This document shows positions 42,979 to 52,200 of a stretch of DNA of 64,000 nucleotides, piece by piece. The stretch's first letter is position 1; each line of letters opens with the position of its first letter. Location: positions 298,110,978 through 298,174,977 of the forward strand of contig NC_085140.1 of assembly GCF_024139115.2 (NCBI RefSeq). The letters run 5' to 3'. The translations under genes were made by a program, and so were the position numbers. The DNA comes from Armigeres subalbatus. Lineage: Eukaryota > Arthropoda > Insecta > Diptera > Culicidae. The notes beneath the pieces are model-generated. The model searched no databases, was not told where the DNA came from, and was given only the letters and a program-made list of their open reading frames with translations.

Positions 42979-43171
42979 TTCTGGCTACAGGTGGTTTGTC
43001 CTGCTTCCTTTGCAGCACAACAAAGATCTTTCGCCCCGCAAGGGGGATTCAGAGTAAAGATGGAACGCAACTCCCAGTAGTGGTGTATGACTGCCCTGGA
43101 ATGATGGTAAACAACGGTCCTTAACTGACGACGAAATGTTGCGAAATAAATATCAATGGAATGGAATAGTA
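42979..43171 (-). promoter_or_regulatory. 5' flank of shuttle craft
   Basis: This is directly upstream of the start codon on the minus strand and probably 5' UTR or proximal promoter. No TATA box is obvious. A MITE lies just beyond (43172-43342), within about 200 bases of the start codon. Confidence 0.4.
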
Positions 43172-43342
43172 GGTGAAATGACGGCTTTGTTCTATTAATG
43201 AGGGTTTTTGTTGACCAAATTTTATGAAATTTGGCCACAATATTCTTTGATATGCTAAGAATGTTTAGAATTTGAGCATAATTAGTTAACGAAAACCCAC
43301 TGACAATAATAGAACAAGACCTGCTAAAGCCGTCATTTCCCC
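43172..43342. mobile_element. TA-target MITE upstream of shuttle craft (171 bp)
   Basis: Ends GGTGAAATGACGGCTTT and AAAGCCGTCATTTCCCC are inverted, with ttgttctattaatg / aataatagaacaag continuing the arms. TA dinucleotides flank it (43170-43171 and 43343-43344). No coding frame. Confidence 0.75.
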
Positions 43343-43344
43343 TA

Positions 43345-43725
43345 TTTGTTCGAGATTAGATGATTGAACGATAGACCGATAATTACTTGGCTAATAAAAG
43401 GTCAGATGTAATTATTTTCTCATCAGCATTTTTGGCATACCCTAGTCAAATGATTGTCGTCATTGAAGGAAAAAGAAGAGAAAGTTTCCCTCTTGCAAGT
43501 GTTTCAATGTTGTGAAATTTAAATTCAAAATGATTGCCCTATAAACGATTTGATTCCGGATATTTTTATTTAAAAATGTAAAACATGCTTACCTGAGCTG
43601 GAAAATCGAAGGAAAAGCACTGGGGAAATGAGGAAAAGAACTAAAAAATTGGAAAATTACTATCGATGGTGAGTTAGGTACTGCACGAGCTGACGGTGGT
43701 CAAAGACCATCACCGAATCCGAGGC
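43345..43725. other. Spacer left of the MITE cluster
   Basis: No gene, RNA or repeat end recognised. It could contain distal 5' sequence of shuttle craft. Confidence 0.35.
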
Positions 43726-43908
43726 CAAGATTTTTTTATGTACAGGTTATCCGACTTGTCAAAATCCCCAACTCAGCCATCTTGGATTTTTGTATGGAAT
43801 TTATGCTCGTTTATTTACGTTTTGCACTGAAAATTTATGTTTCCCCCCCGCGCTGGTTATTCCCATCTACTGACGAAGTCATATAACCTGTACATAAAAA
43901 AAATCTTG
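43726..43908 (+). mobile_element. Self-nesting MITE, copy 1 (183 bp)
   Basis: The ends CAAGATTTTTTTATGTACAG and CTGTACATAAAAAAAATCTTG are inverted. The exact 8-base duplication TCCGAGGC flanks it (43718-43725 and 43909-43916), pointing to hAT mobilisation. The interior includes ccatcttggatttttgtatg and cccccccgcgctggttattc. No coding frame. Confidence 0.85.
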
Positions 43909-44020
43909 TCCGAGGCAATGATCAAGATTTTTTATGTATAATATAAACAGAAATAAACATAAAATAATCAAGATAACTGATTGAAGTCAAATCAATAAAA
44001 ATCTTAACAATGATAAATCG

Positions 44021-44203
44021 CAAGATTTTTTTATGTACAGGTTATCCGACTTGTCAAAATCCCCAACTCAGCCATCTTGGATTTTTGTATGGAATTTATG
44101 CTCGTTTATTTACGTTTTGCACTGAAAATTTATGTTTCCCCCCCGCGCTGGTTATTCCCATCTACTGACGAAGTCATATAACCTGTACATAAAAAAAATC
44201 TTG
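44021..44203 (+). mobile_element. Self-nesting MITE, copy 2 (183 bp)
   Basis: Same element and orientation as copy 1, 112 bases further right. Flanking octamers (ATAAATCG and GATGACCG) do not match, so one flank has changed or this copy arose by recombination. The spacer itself contains a truncated end motif, caagattttttatgtata, near 43923. Confidence 0.8.
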
Positions 44204-44267
44204 GATGACCGAACCGAATGAAAGAGAGTCTACTGGCAGTAAGAGCGAGAAAAGACGAGCAGCAAAA

Positions 44268-44641
44268 CAAGATTTTTTTATGTACAGGTTATCCGACTCA
44301 AGATTTTTTTTATGTACAGGTTATATGACTTCGTCAGTAGATGGGAATAACCAGCGCGGGGGGGAAACATAAATTTTCAGTGCAAAACGTAAATAAACGA
44401 GCATAAATTCCATACAAAAATCCAAGATGGCTGAGTTGGGGATTTTGACAAGTCGGATAACCTGTACATAAAAAAATCTTGATCCGACTTGTCAAAATCC
44501 CCAACTCAGCCATCTTGGATTTTTATATGGAATTTATGCTCGTTTATTTACGTTTTGCACTGAAAATTTATGTTTCCCCCCCGCGCTGGTTATTCCCATC
44601 TACTGACGAAGTCATATAACCTGTACATAAAAAAAATCTTG
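44268..44641 (+). mobile_element. Self-nesting MITE, copy 3, split by copy 4
   Basis: The outer copy is flanked by the exact duplication CAGCAAAA (44260-44267 and 44642-44649). It is interrupted after its first 31 bases by copy 4. Confidence 0.85.
44299..44481 (-). mobile_element. Self-nesting MITE, copy 4, inserted inside copy 3
   Basis: A complete 183-base copy in reverse orientation, flanked by the exact duplication ATCCGACT (44291-44298 and 44482-44489), a sequence that belongs to the inverted end of copy 3. This proves a secondary insertion of the element into itself. Confidence 0.9.
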
Positions 44642-44782
44642 CAGCAAAATAAAAGGGATAGTACGAGACAACAAGATTATCAGTTTTTTTTTATTTTGAC
44701 GATTTTTCAACCCACCCCTGCGACTTCGACTATATAGGCCTTTTCATGTGACATTGCCGCAGGGGTAGAAGGTGAACTGTTA

Positions 44783-44980
44783 TAGATGACTTTACCCATT
44801 AATGGGTACTGTGTTATTGTTGATATTATTCCCACCGAGAAAAATTCACCCATTTTCTTGAAAAAGTGCCACTACCCATTTTAATGAGTAGTGGCGCTTT
44901 TTGAAGAAAATGGGTGAATTTTTCACGGTGGGAATAATATCAACAATAACACAGTACCCATTAATGGGTAAAGTCATCTA
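44783..44980. mobile_element. Near-perfect foldback palindrome (198 bp)
   Basis: The arms run from tagatgactttacccattaa on the left to the exact inverse ending gtcatcta on the right, with the centre at about 44881. Only a few mismatches occur in about 99 paired bases. Both arms contain ACCCATTAATGGGT, itself a palindrome and the end motif of the 7.8-9.5 kb element. A transcript would form a long hairpin. No coding frame. Confidence 0.8.
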
Positions 44981-44989
44981 ACCGTGTGG

Positions 44990-45553
44990 AGCACTAAATC
45001 CCTACCCCAACATTAGGCTTTCAGCGATCGTGTACGTACACGCACGTTTCACTCACACTTTTACTCGGTTTGTTTGCAACCACAAGCAGCTGTCGCGGCA
45101 AAATCAAATGGGATTGTTTGTAACCACGAACCTGCGTTCGTGTTGGTGAGAAATGTCGGCAAGACCCTAATGTGCGACATCTGGATTTGGTTCTAAAGTG
45201 TAAACAACAGTGTTAATTCTCTACCATTTTTTTGTTATGGCGAGGCAATTTTTATGCACACTTTTGTTTTCGACATTTTATCAAAATTAAAAACTCAATC
45301 ATGCAGCAATATAACGATGTGGTATGCTTGAGATACCTGCTTGATTATAGGGACTCGAAAAAGAATTTATTTGCAGTAATTAACCGAATATAAAAATGCT
45401 CACATTAACGATTGCGCCCTAACACCGGTTCTAAGCTTCAATGCAGAGTACACGAGCTTTGTTCGCCAGTGACAGGCGTATGAGGCCCTTGCATTGCCGA
45501 GACTGCACTTGTTTACAACCGCTGAACAGGCCTGCAAGTCCGAAGCTGTCACT
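44990..45553. other. Unassigned spacer
   Basis: No gene or element end recognised. Confidence 0.4.
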
Positions 45554-45687
45554 TTCATAGAAGAACTGTCAATTGATGATGAAATCAGCTGTTTTCAAAC
45601 GTCTCGTGAAAAGGCCCATTCCATTTCATAGAAGAACTGTCAATTGACGATAAAATCAGCTGCTTTTAAAAGTCTCGTGAAAAGGCC
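45554..45687 (+). repeat. Tandem duplication, period 71 bp
   Basis: tcatagaagaactgtcaatt at 45555 recurs at 45626, and both units continue to gtctcgtgaaaaggcc. The two units differ at a handful of bases. Confidence 0.65.
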
Positions 45688-45705
45688 TCTTGTACACAGA
45701 CTGGA

Positions 45706-46247
45706 TTGGCGCTTTGATGTTGCATGAAGAAGAAGAAGAAGCAGAAAGATGATACTCGAAAAAATCTCCACGGGAAACCATACGAAGAAGTTTTTAAAAC
45801 TCTTCTCAAAAATTCTAGAAGCAATTTAATCAAAAACGGTAAGCAGTACGGGGTTGGACTTTTCTTCTACTGTCAGGCTATTGACATCCTATTGTTTAGC
45901 CCATCGCCAGATCGTAGCCAGGATGTCCCGCGCTATAATTTTTTTTTTCATACTGCGTTTCAATGATGACAGCGGACTATGTATATTGATGATGATGACA
46001 CCACGCTTGACACCGGCTTGTCTACTGTATAATAAACAATATTTCTATTCGAAATTTTATTTTGTGATACTACGCTTAGTACTCAGTAGAAGAAAAGTCC
46101 AACCCCGTACTGCTTACCGTTTTTAATTAAATTGCTTCTAGAATTTTTGAGAAGAGTTTTGAAAACTTGTTCGTATGGTTTCCCGTGGAGATTTTTTCGA
46201 TTATCATCTTTCTGCTTCTTCTTCTTCATGCAACATCAAAGCGCCAA
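45706..46247. mobile_element. TA-target MITE with long inverted ends, copy 2 (542 bp)
   Basis: Same family as 27309-27698. The ends TTGGCGCTTTGATGTTGCAT and ATGCAACATCAAAGCGCCAA are exact inverses, the gaagaagaagaag blocks are present, and gcagtacggggttggac occurs in both arms. It is longer than copy 1 because the loop contains about 160 extra bases bounded by ctactg repeats. A TA follows at the right; the left flank reads GA. Confidence 0.75.
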
Positions 46248-46389
46248 TAGGATTTGTTTTCATCGGGAAACGCTAAAAACCTTTATGTGGATTCTCCTAT
46301 AACGGGTGGTTATAAACGCACACATAAAATTTATTTGTAAATTTCTTTAGATTTTTGCCATTAAAAATGTGTGGATTTTTATTAGTGTA

Positions 46390-46906
46390 CACTAGGACAG
46401 AGCCTCCTCACAGCTTAGTGTTCTTTTAAGCACTTCCACAGTGTTATTAACTGCGAGGTTTCAAAGCCAGCTTACCATTTTTGCATCCGTATATCATGAG
46501 GCTAACACGATGATACTTTTATGCCCAGGGAAATCGAGACAATTTCCAATCCGAACATTGCCTTGACCGGCACCGGGAATCGAACCCTGCCACCACAGAG
46601 AAACAGACGTCTCACTCAGCACATGTTCCATCGTTCACCTTTTTAACGGTTAATTTAATTTTATGTAGGTGGTCAATCGGCCACCGATGGCGCTTCCATC
46701 GATTTTGCTTGTGTTTGACGTTTGCGCACTACCGCCATCTGGTTGCCGCTTGACCACACACAGTGATTTTAGCATTGGGGGATAATGTTTTCGTGACGAT
46801 GATTTTGATTGCATTTTGTTCTAAGTGAGACGTCTGTTTCTCTGTGCTGCCACCATCAGCATGGTCTTGCTTTGTGGCCGCGCGTCTTACCACACGGCTA
46901 AGGAGG
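46390..46906 (-). mobile_element. Feilai-type tRNA-derived SINE, interrupted
   Basis: On the minus strand the head reads cctccttagccgtgtggtaa (box A) and the box B-like gggttcgattcccggtgccg lies at about 46566-46585, followed by the body with ccctgggcataaaagtatca, tcgtgttagcctcatgatat and gtggaagtgcttaaaagaac. I recognise this as the abundant Aedes SINE class. A hAT-like MITE at 46595-46846 separates the box A half from the box B half. Confidence 0.75.
46595..46846. mobile_element. hAT-like MITE inside the SINE (252 bp)
   Basis: The exact 8-base duplication CTGCCACC flanks it (46587-46594 and 46847-46854). Ends acagagaaacagacgtctca and tgagacgtctgtttctctgt are exact inverses. Removing it restores the SINE head. 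Confidence 0.85.
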
Positions 46907-47790
46907 TCAAAAATTATAGGGGTCCTATAAAGAGAGATTTGCAAATGCTTTTCCAGACGATTTAGAAACGATTTCAAAATTTACCAATCTTTGCAGATAG
47001 TTTATGCAGCATTTTGGTAAATAGTAATGAGGGACCGACTGTTTACTGCGATGACATTTACTTCCAGGGTGCAGCAGCCGTTAAAAGTGTAGGCAACAAT
47101 CTTGTTTATGGCAAATATTTTGTAAGTCGCTTCCTAGGAGCTGCGGATAGAGTCAAAACGAGTGCCAAAAAATCTCCAAAGTAAGCTGTCAAAAAGTATC
47201 CATCGCATCGAGAGAGGTTTTGTGCATTTTGAGCGCATCTGAGAGAGTACACGTATAAATCAACTCATACTAAATATTGCTCATTTTGAACAAATTTCAA
47301 TTTTCTGGCGTCATTTTAAATATATAGACGGATTCAAAATAAGTGGAGGGTATGAATTAATAAAATATTCGACACGTTAATTCATGCGATGCAGTAAATT
47401 GACGAAATCTTTATAATTAATTCTATAAAGATAAATACAATGATAATTCAATGTGAAAAAATCGTAACGTGCGCATTGAACACCGAGAGGAAATTTGCGA
47501 GTTTCAAGCAAAATATCTTGAAAATTAAATTCGATCTACAGTGACTATAATAACAGTGTCGTCAAGTGTCAGAATTGGAACAGAATCGTTTGTCAGTTCC
47601 ATACAAATGCGCGTTCCAAACGAGCAGGAGACCTGTCAAACGTGGCACATGACGTTACTCTTCTTACAGGACTCTAATTCGATCGAGTCCGCAGCTCCCA
47701 AGTCGCTTCAAAATATTACGCTTGATTTTGTCCAGCCCTGATGGTTCTAATTCGTTCCATGTCTCTGAATGGAAAGAGAAAAGAGCCCGC
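46907..47790. other. Unassigned spacer
   Basis: No gene, RNA gene or repeat end recognised in this mostly AT-rich sequence. Confidence 0.4.
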
Positions 47791-47798
47791 ATCAAAAC

Positions 47799-47981
47799 CA
47801 AGATTTTTTTTATGTACAGGTTATATGACTTCGTCAGTAGATGGGAATAACCAGCGCGGGGGGGAAACATAAATTTTCAGTGCAAAACGTAAATAAACGA
47901 GCATAAATTCCATATAAAAATCCAAGATAGCTGAGTTGGGGATTTTGACAAGTCGGATAACCTGTACATAAAAAAATCTTG
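47799..47981 (-). mobile_element. Self-nesting MITE, copy 5 (183 bp)
   Basis: A complete copy flanked by ATCAAAAC at 47791-47798 and 47982-47989. The right-hand octamer is shared as the left flank of copy 6. Confidence 0.85.
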
Positions 47982-47989
47982 ATCAAAAC

Positions 47990-48362
47990 CAAGATTTTTT
48001 TTATGTACAGGTCAAGATTTTTTTTATGTACAGGTTATATGACTTCGTCAGTAGATGGGAATAACCAGCGCGGGGGGGAAACATAAATTTTCAGTGCAAA
48101 ACGTAAATAAACGAGCATAAATTCCATACAAAAATCCAAGATGGCTGAGTTGGGGATTTTGACAAGTCGGATAACCTGTACATAAAAAATCTTGGTACAG
48201 GTTATATGACTTCGTCAGTAGATGGGAATAACCAGCGCGGGGGGGAAACATAAATTTTCAGTGCAAAACGTAAATAAACGAGCATAAATTCCATATAAAA
48301 ATCCAAGATGGCTGAGTTGGGGATTTTGACAAGTCGGATAACCTGTACATAAAAAAATCTTG
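47990..48362 (-). mobile_element. Self-nesting MITE, copy 6, split by copy 7
   Basis: It is flanked by ATCAAAAC on both sides (47982-47989 and 48363-48370), the same octamer as copy 5, giving octamer-copy-octamer-copy-octamer. It is interrupted after 23 bases by copy 7. Confidence 0.85.
48013..48194 (-). mobile_element. Self-nesting MITE, copy 7, inserted inside copy 6
   Basis: A 182-base complete copy with the exact duplication GTACAGGT (48005-48012 and 48195-48202), which is part of the inverted end of copy 6. It is the second independent insertion of this element into itself in the window. Confidence 0.9.
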
Positions 48363-48370
48363 ATCAAAAC

Positions 48371-49148
48371 GTGAAACGAAAAACGAAACGTGAGAAGTGC
48401 AGTTTCGCATTCTTTCCTCATCGTGAGGTGCATCTCGCTTCGTCCAGGTGAAAAACAAAAGCATGTCGCGTTTTGGTATGTGAGTTGTGGGGATGGGGAG
48501 GAAGTAGTCAGGCAAAAGGTAAATATGTGAAACGCGACTCGCGCGCCAGCCGTGCTGGCGAGATCGAGAACAGCTAAAATGTAAATATATACAAACTCTA
48601 TGCAGCATTGAAGGGAGAAGGTTGAGTTGGCTCGCTAGTTCATATTCGTTCGGATCCAGAAATTTTCCTTTTTTTCGTAGCTAGAAAGAGGAAATTGCTT
48701 GTTGATGATTCTGGTGAGCGGACTCGGAACATTTAATAAACCCTATTTATAATAGTTTGGTCGATGTAAAATATATCCAGAGAGTGCAATTTTTATTTTT
48801 AGGCCTCTTTCAGTGGATAGCTGCCCTTTGGATTATTTCGAAATCATCCAGCTATTGGCCTCGTAGAACAAAGAGTAAATCTTGAGGTAAGTAAAATAGT
48901 AAAAACATTGAATAGAACGTCCATTAGATTTTCTGATTACTAAAATTCTGTTGCGTCTATTGTTTTGTACAAACAACACGTTGTTTTTAGCCAACTACTT
49001 ACAGTGCCTTCCTGTATTTTCCCCTACTCTTGATTGATGTAACGTAAAACGTGAACGCGAGAATCTAATGTTCTTTATGTAATTCTCGATTATCGCAATC
49101 TTCATGCATAGCTGCTCGACATTCGTACGCAGTTAGACACGATCAGCA
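48371..49148 (+). promoter_or_regulatory. Likely promoter and 5' UTR region of the ceramidase gene
   Basis: No coding frame. A good donor, ttgag|gtaagt, at about 48892 could end a non-coding first exon, and tatatac near 48588 is a possible TATA. A splice acceptor would be needed between 48900 and 49148; tttcttaag-like candidates are weak. Treat the exon proposal as a guess. Confidence 0.3.
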
Positions 49149-49244
49149 ATGACCTGGGAACATCTGGAACGTGGCAGTTCGCCCGTTGATTGGTGCGAGG
49201 GCAATTATCTCATTTCACCGGACATAGCTGAATTCGTCAATACG
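49149..49244 (+). CDS. bwa: First coding exon of alkaline ceramidase
   Basis: Thirty-two codons starting MTWEHLERGSSPVDWCEGNY and ending at ACG before GTAAGT. The phase matches the exon at 60428, and the encoded residues are the conserved N-terminus of the family (W.....GSSPVDWCE.NY..S..IAEF.NT). It is too short to show up as a long open frame. Confidence 0.88.
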
Positions 49245-52200
49245 GTAAGTAAGAGGATCCTTGACCCTGAGGTGTTGCATCTGATTGAGATTTATAACAC
49301 CTCCTGGGATAGTGATTAAAGTAGAATAGAACACTTATATAATGCGATACCATGTGTGGTGTTTTATATGCCGCATTCAACTAGATTGCGTCGCATCATC
49401 GGATGATGCTGTTGAATGAGTGAAACAGATGTGATGGATTAAAACGAAATTTTGCTGATGTGAAACCAGTCGGCAAAATCCGTATTTTTTCGAGTACAGT
49501 GCACATGTTAAGAAATGATGATTACAGACTTATTTGCTTAAAGAATATATTTCATTTGTTTTCCAACATTCTTTGATACAGTTTTATGTGTGTACGTCGT
49601 AATTCTCGTCGTGTTTTTGTTTTAGCCTAGACTTCGCTAAGCTCTCGCTTCCTACCTACTTGTTATCAGCAAAGGTTATTATCACGGTATCTCAATTGGC
49701 TTCATTGTGAGGAGACAAACTTATTTTGCAATCAATTTGCATACTGTCCACGGCTGAAAATTATGATTATATCCGAGCACTGGATTCAGTAGAATGAGAT
49801 TATATGTCAGTTGACATGGAATCATACTGGTGAAAGTTTGAACTAAGTTTGCCCAAGTTACCAAAAGTTCCTTTAGGAGTACGTTGCGCGCTTAAGCAGC
49901 TCAGTGAAGTTGATTAAGCGAAAAACGTACTCTTAAAGGAACTTTGAATTACTGGAAGTCAGTGACGTAGCCACGGGGGTGGTTTTGGACATAACCCCCC
50001 CCCCCCCCAGAGACAAAATTTTCAGAAGGAATTTTTTTTTGTCGAAAAAAAAATGTTCGGAAAACCCCCCCAGACCAATTTTTTGGCTACGCCACTGACT
50101 TGGGTGGACAACTAATAATATGAATTTATCTGATCAAGTCATGGCTTATGTACATTAGACTGTCGCAGGAAACGAAAAGTTGTCGATTTCTTCGGGGCAC
50201 TCTCGAGGATTTAATACCTAAACTTTAAGTTAGTTCCCAATATTTTTTTTAATTGTGCTCTTCGCAATTCATTGATTGAATAACCTGTGCATGTAATCAA
50301 AGGTGGCTTCAATATATGTTACATGATGATGGTCGTACTCTCCGTGTTGTCCAAAGCAAAACCGAATGTAATGTCTTATTCCAGGTCGCTCGTTCTTGGG
50401 CCGCTAGTCGCCAGTCTCCCTGCATGCCGGCCGCACACGCATCTTCCTCGATTGTACACAGCCAGCGAGTGCGGGGTCTACCCCGGAGCCGACATCCTCT
50501 TCCAGGTTCTCTGCTAAACATGACTTGCTGGTATCCCTCCAAAATGTCTTTCACTTCAATCAGAAATCTTCTCAACAGACCCTTTTAGTCACTTGTCAAC
50601 ATATGTTAGTTATATTATCCTACATTTCAATACATGCAAGGCCATCCAAAACGTTCTTGAGTTGAGGTCTGCCGGCTCGTGATATTCTAGAATTGCCGCA
50701 AATGATATTCTAGAATTCGCAAATAATTCTGAACTGTTGATTGTAAGGACTATGCAGTAACGGCCTTCAAAAAGTTTATGGCATCTATCAAATCTCATCC
50801 CTACAAAACCTTAGATGACTGTGAAGATATGTTATACCAATCTCGCTTTATTCTTACACACCGAAGGTCATCCAACATGTTCTTGAGATCAGGTCGTCAG
50901 ATCTACAACCATATAGAAGCGTATGCGATTGTACGACATTTCGCGGTTAACCATTTCGCGGTGCACCACTTCGCGTTCAGATCATATCGCGGTATAACAT
51001 TTCGCGGTTTATATTATTTGGCAGTATACCATTCCGCGGTTAGTACTATTTCGCGGTGAACTTTTTCGCGGTCAATGCTAATTCGCAGGTTTAATTTTAC
51101 TAATGTTACAAGTAGTTCAATAATGTGTTCTTTGGCTTTAAAATTCACCTAATTATTGTGTAAAGCAGACTTGTATCCAGCTTTTTACGCTAACTATAAA
51201 TCTGGAAAGGGGTGATTTAACTATGACAGATGATGAGTACATTTTTATAGATCAAATCTAGTAGCCATGAATTCAATGTTTACATTATACGATCTGTCTT
51301 TTTTCAATTCATGATTTTTTTCTGTTCCTGCAGTTCACGGTAAAATGGTTCAAATTATATTTATAATAATAAATCTACATTTTAGATAAAAACCCAGATT
51401 AATCCACCTAGCGGCGATGATGCCTTTCTCGTGCATCGTAAAATGTACTGAAAAAATCACATAGGAAAGGTCAAAAAAGCACTTTAGGGAGATAGATCGC
51501 ATATTTTCTATCATTTTGCATGTTTTTGCATTAATTACTATGCATTCCCACCATTCTTTAAAAAAAATTTCGATTTTGATATTTTGTCCCCCCTTGGGAA
51601 AAAACAATGATTTTTCAATAATTCCGGAATGCAATGTTCGATCAGGCCAATTTTCAATAGCAAACAATGGGACCGCATTCCGTAAATCGGGTAATGCTAA
51701 GTTCCAAAAAGTGTGTCTACAAAATTTGTACACATACACACATACACACACACATACATACATACACACAAACAGACATCACCTCAATTCGTCGAGCTGA
51801 GTCGATTGGTATATAACACTATGGGTCTCCGAGCCTTCTATCAAAAGTTTGGTTTTGGAGTGATCATATAGCCTTTACGTATACTTAGTATACGAGAAAG
51901 GCAAAAATCTACAAATATCAAAAGGAACCAAACAATGTTCATACAATGTGAAATGTTGAGCTTGACCTTGAGCTTGACCATCCTTGCTCTAGCATAGAAG
52001 AAGAAGCCGCTCCTAAGTCCCAAGCTTCTAAACAACTCTGAAGATGATCCGGAGGATTTAGACTCCGGGAAACAAAAGCCCGTCAATAATACTCTCCTGT
52101 AAGGACGATGGTTCGCTCAAATTCCATCTCTACCCTTATCTGAACACTTTGGTAGAATCGTGATGAACTTTATAATTTAAAAAAATCACGTTAATAAAGA

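Noticed and set aside
48048..48608. Minus-strand frames containing FPPALVIPIY and LSHLGFLYGIYARL repeated several times
   Set aside because: These repeats come from translating the 183 bp MITE copies and have no start or splice context.
50936..51080. TTTCGCGGT array as a CRISPR-like locus
   Set aside because: The core repeat is 9-10 bases, spacers are only 4-7 bases, and the array is mirrored at the other end of a bounded insertion.
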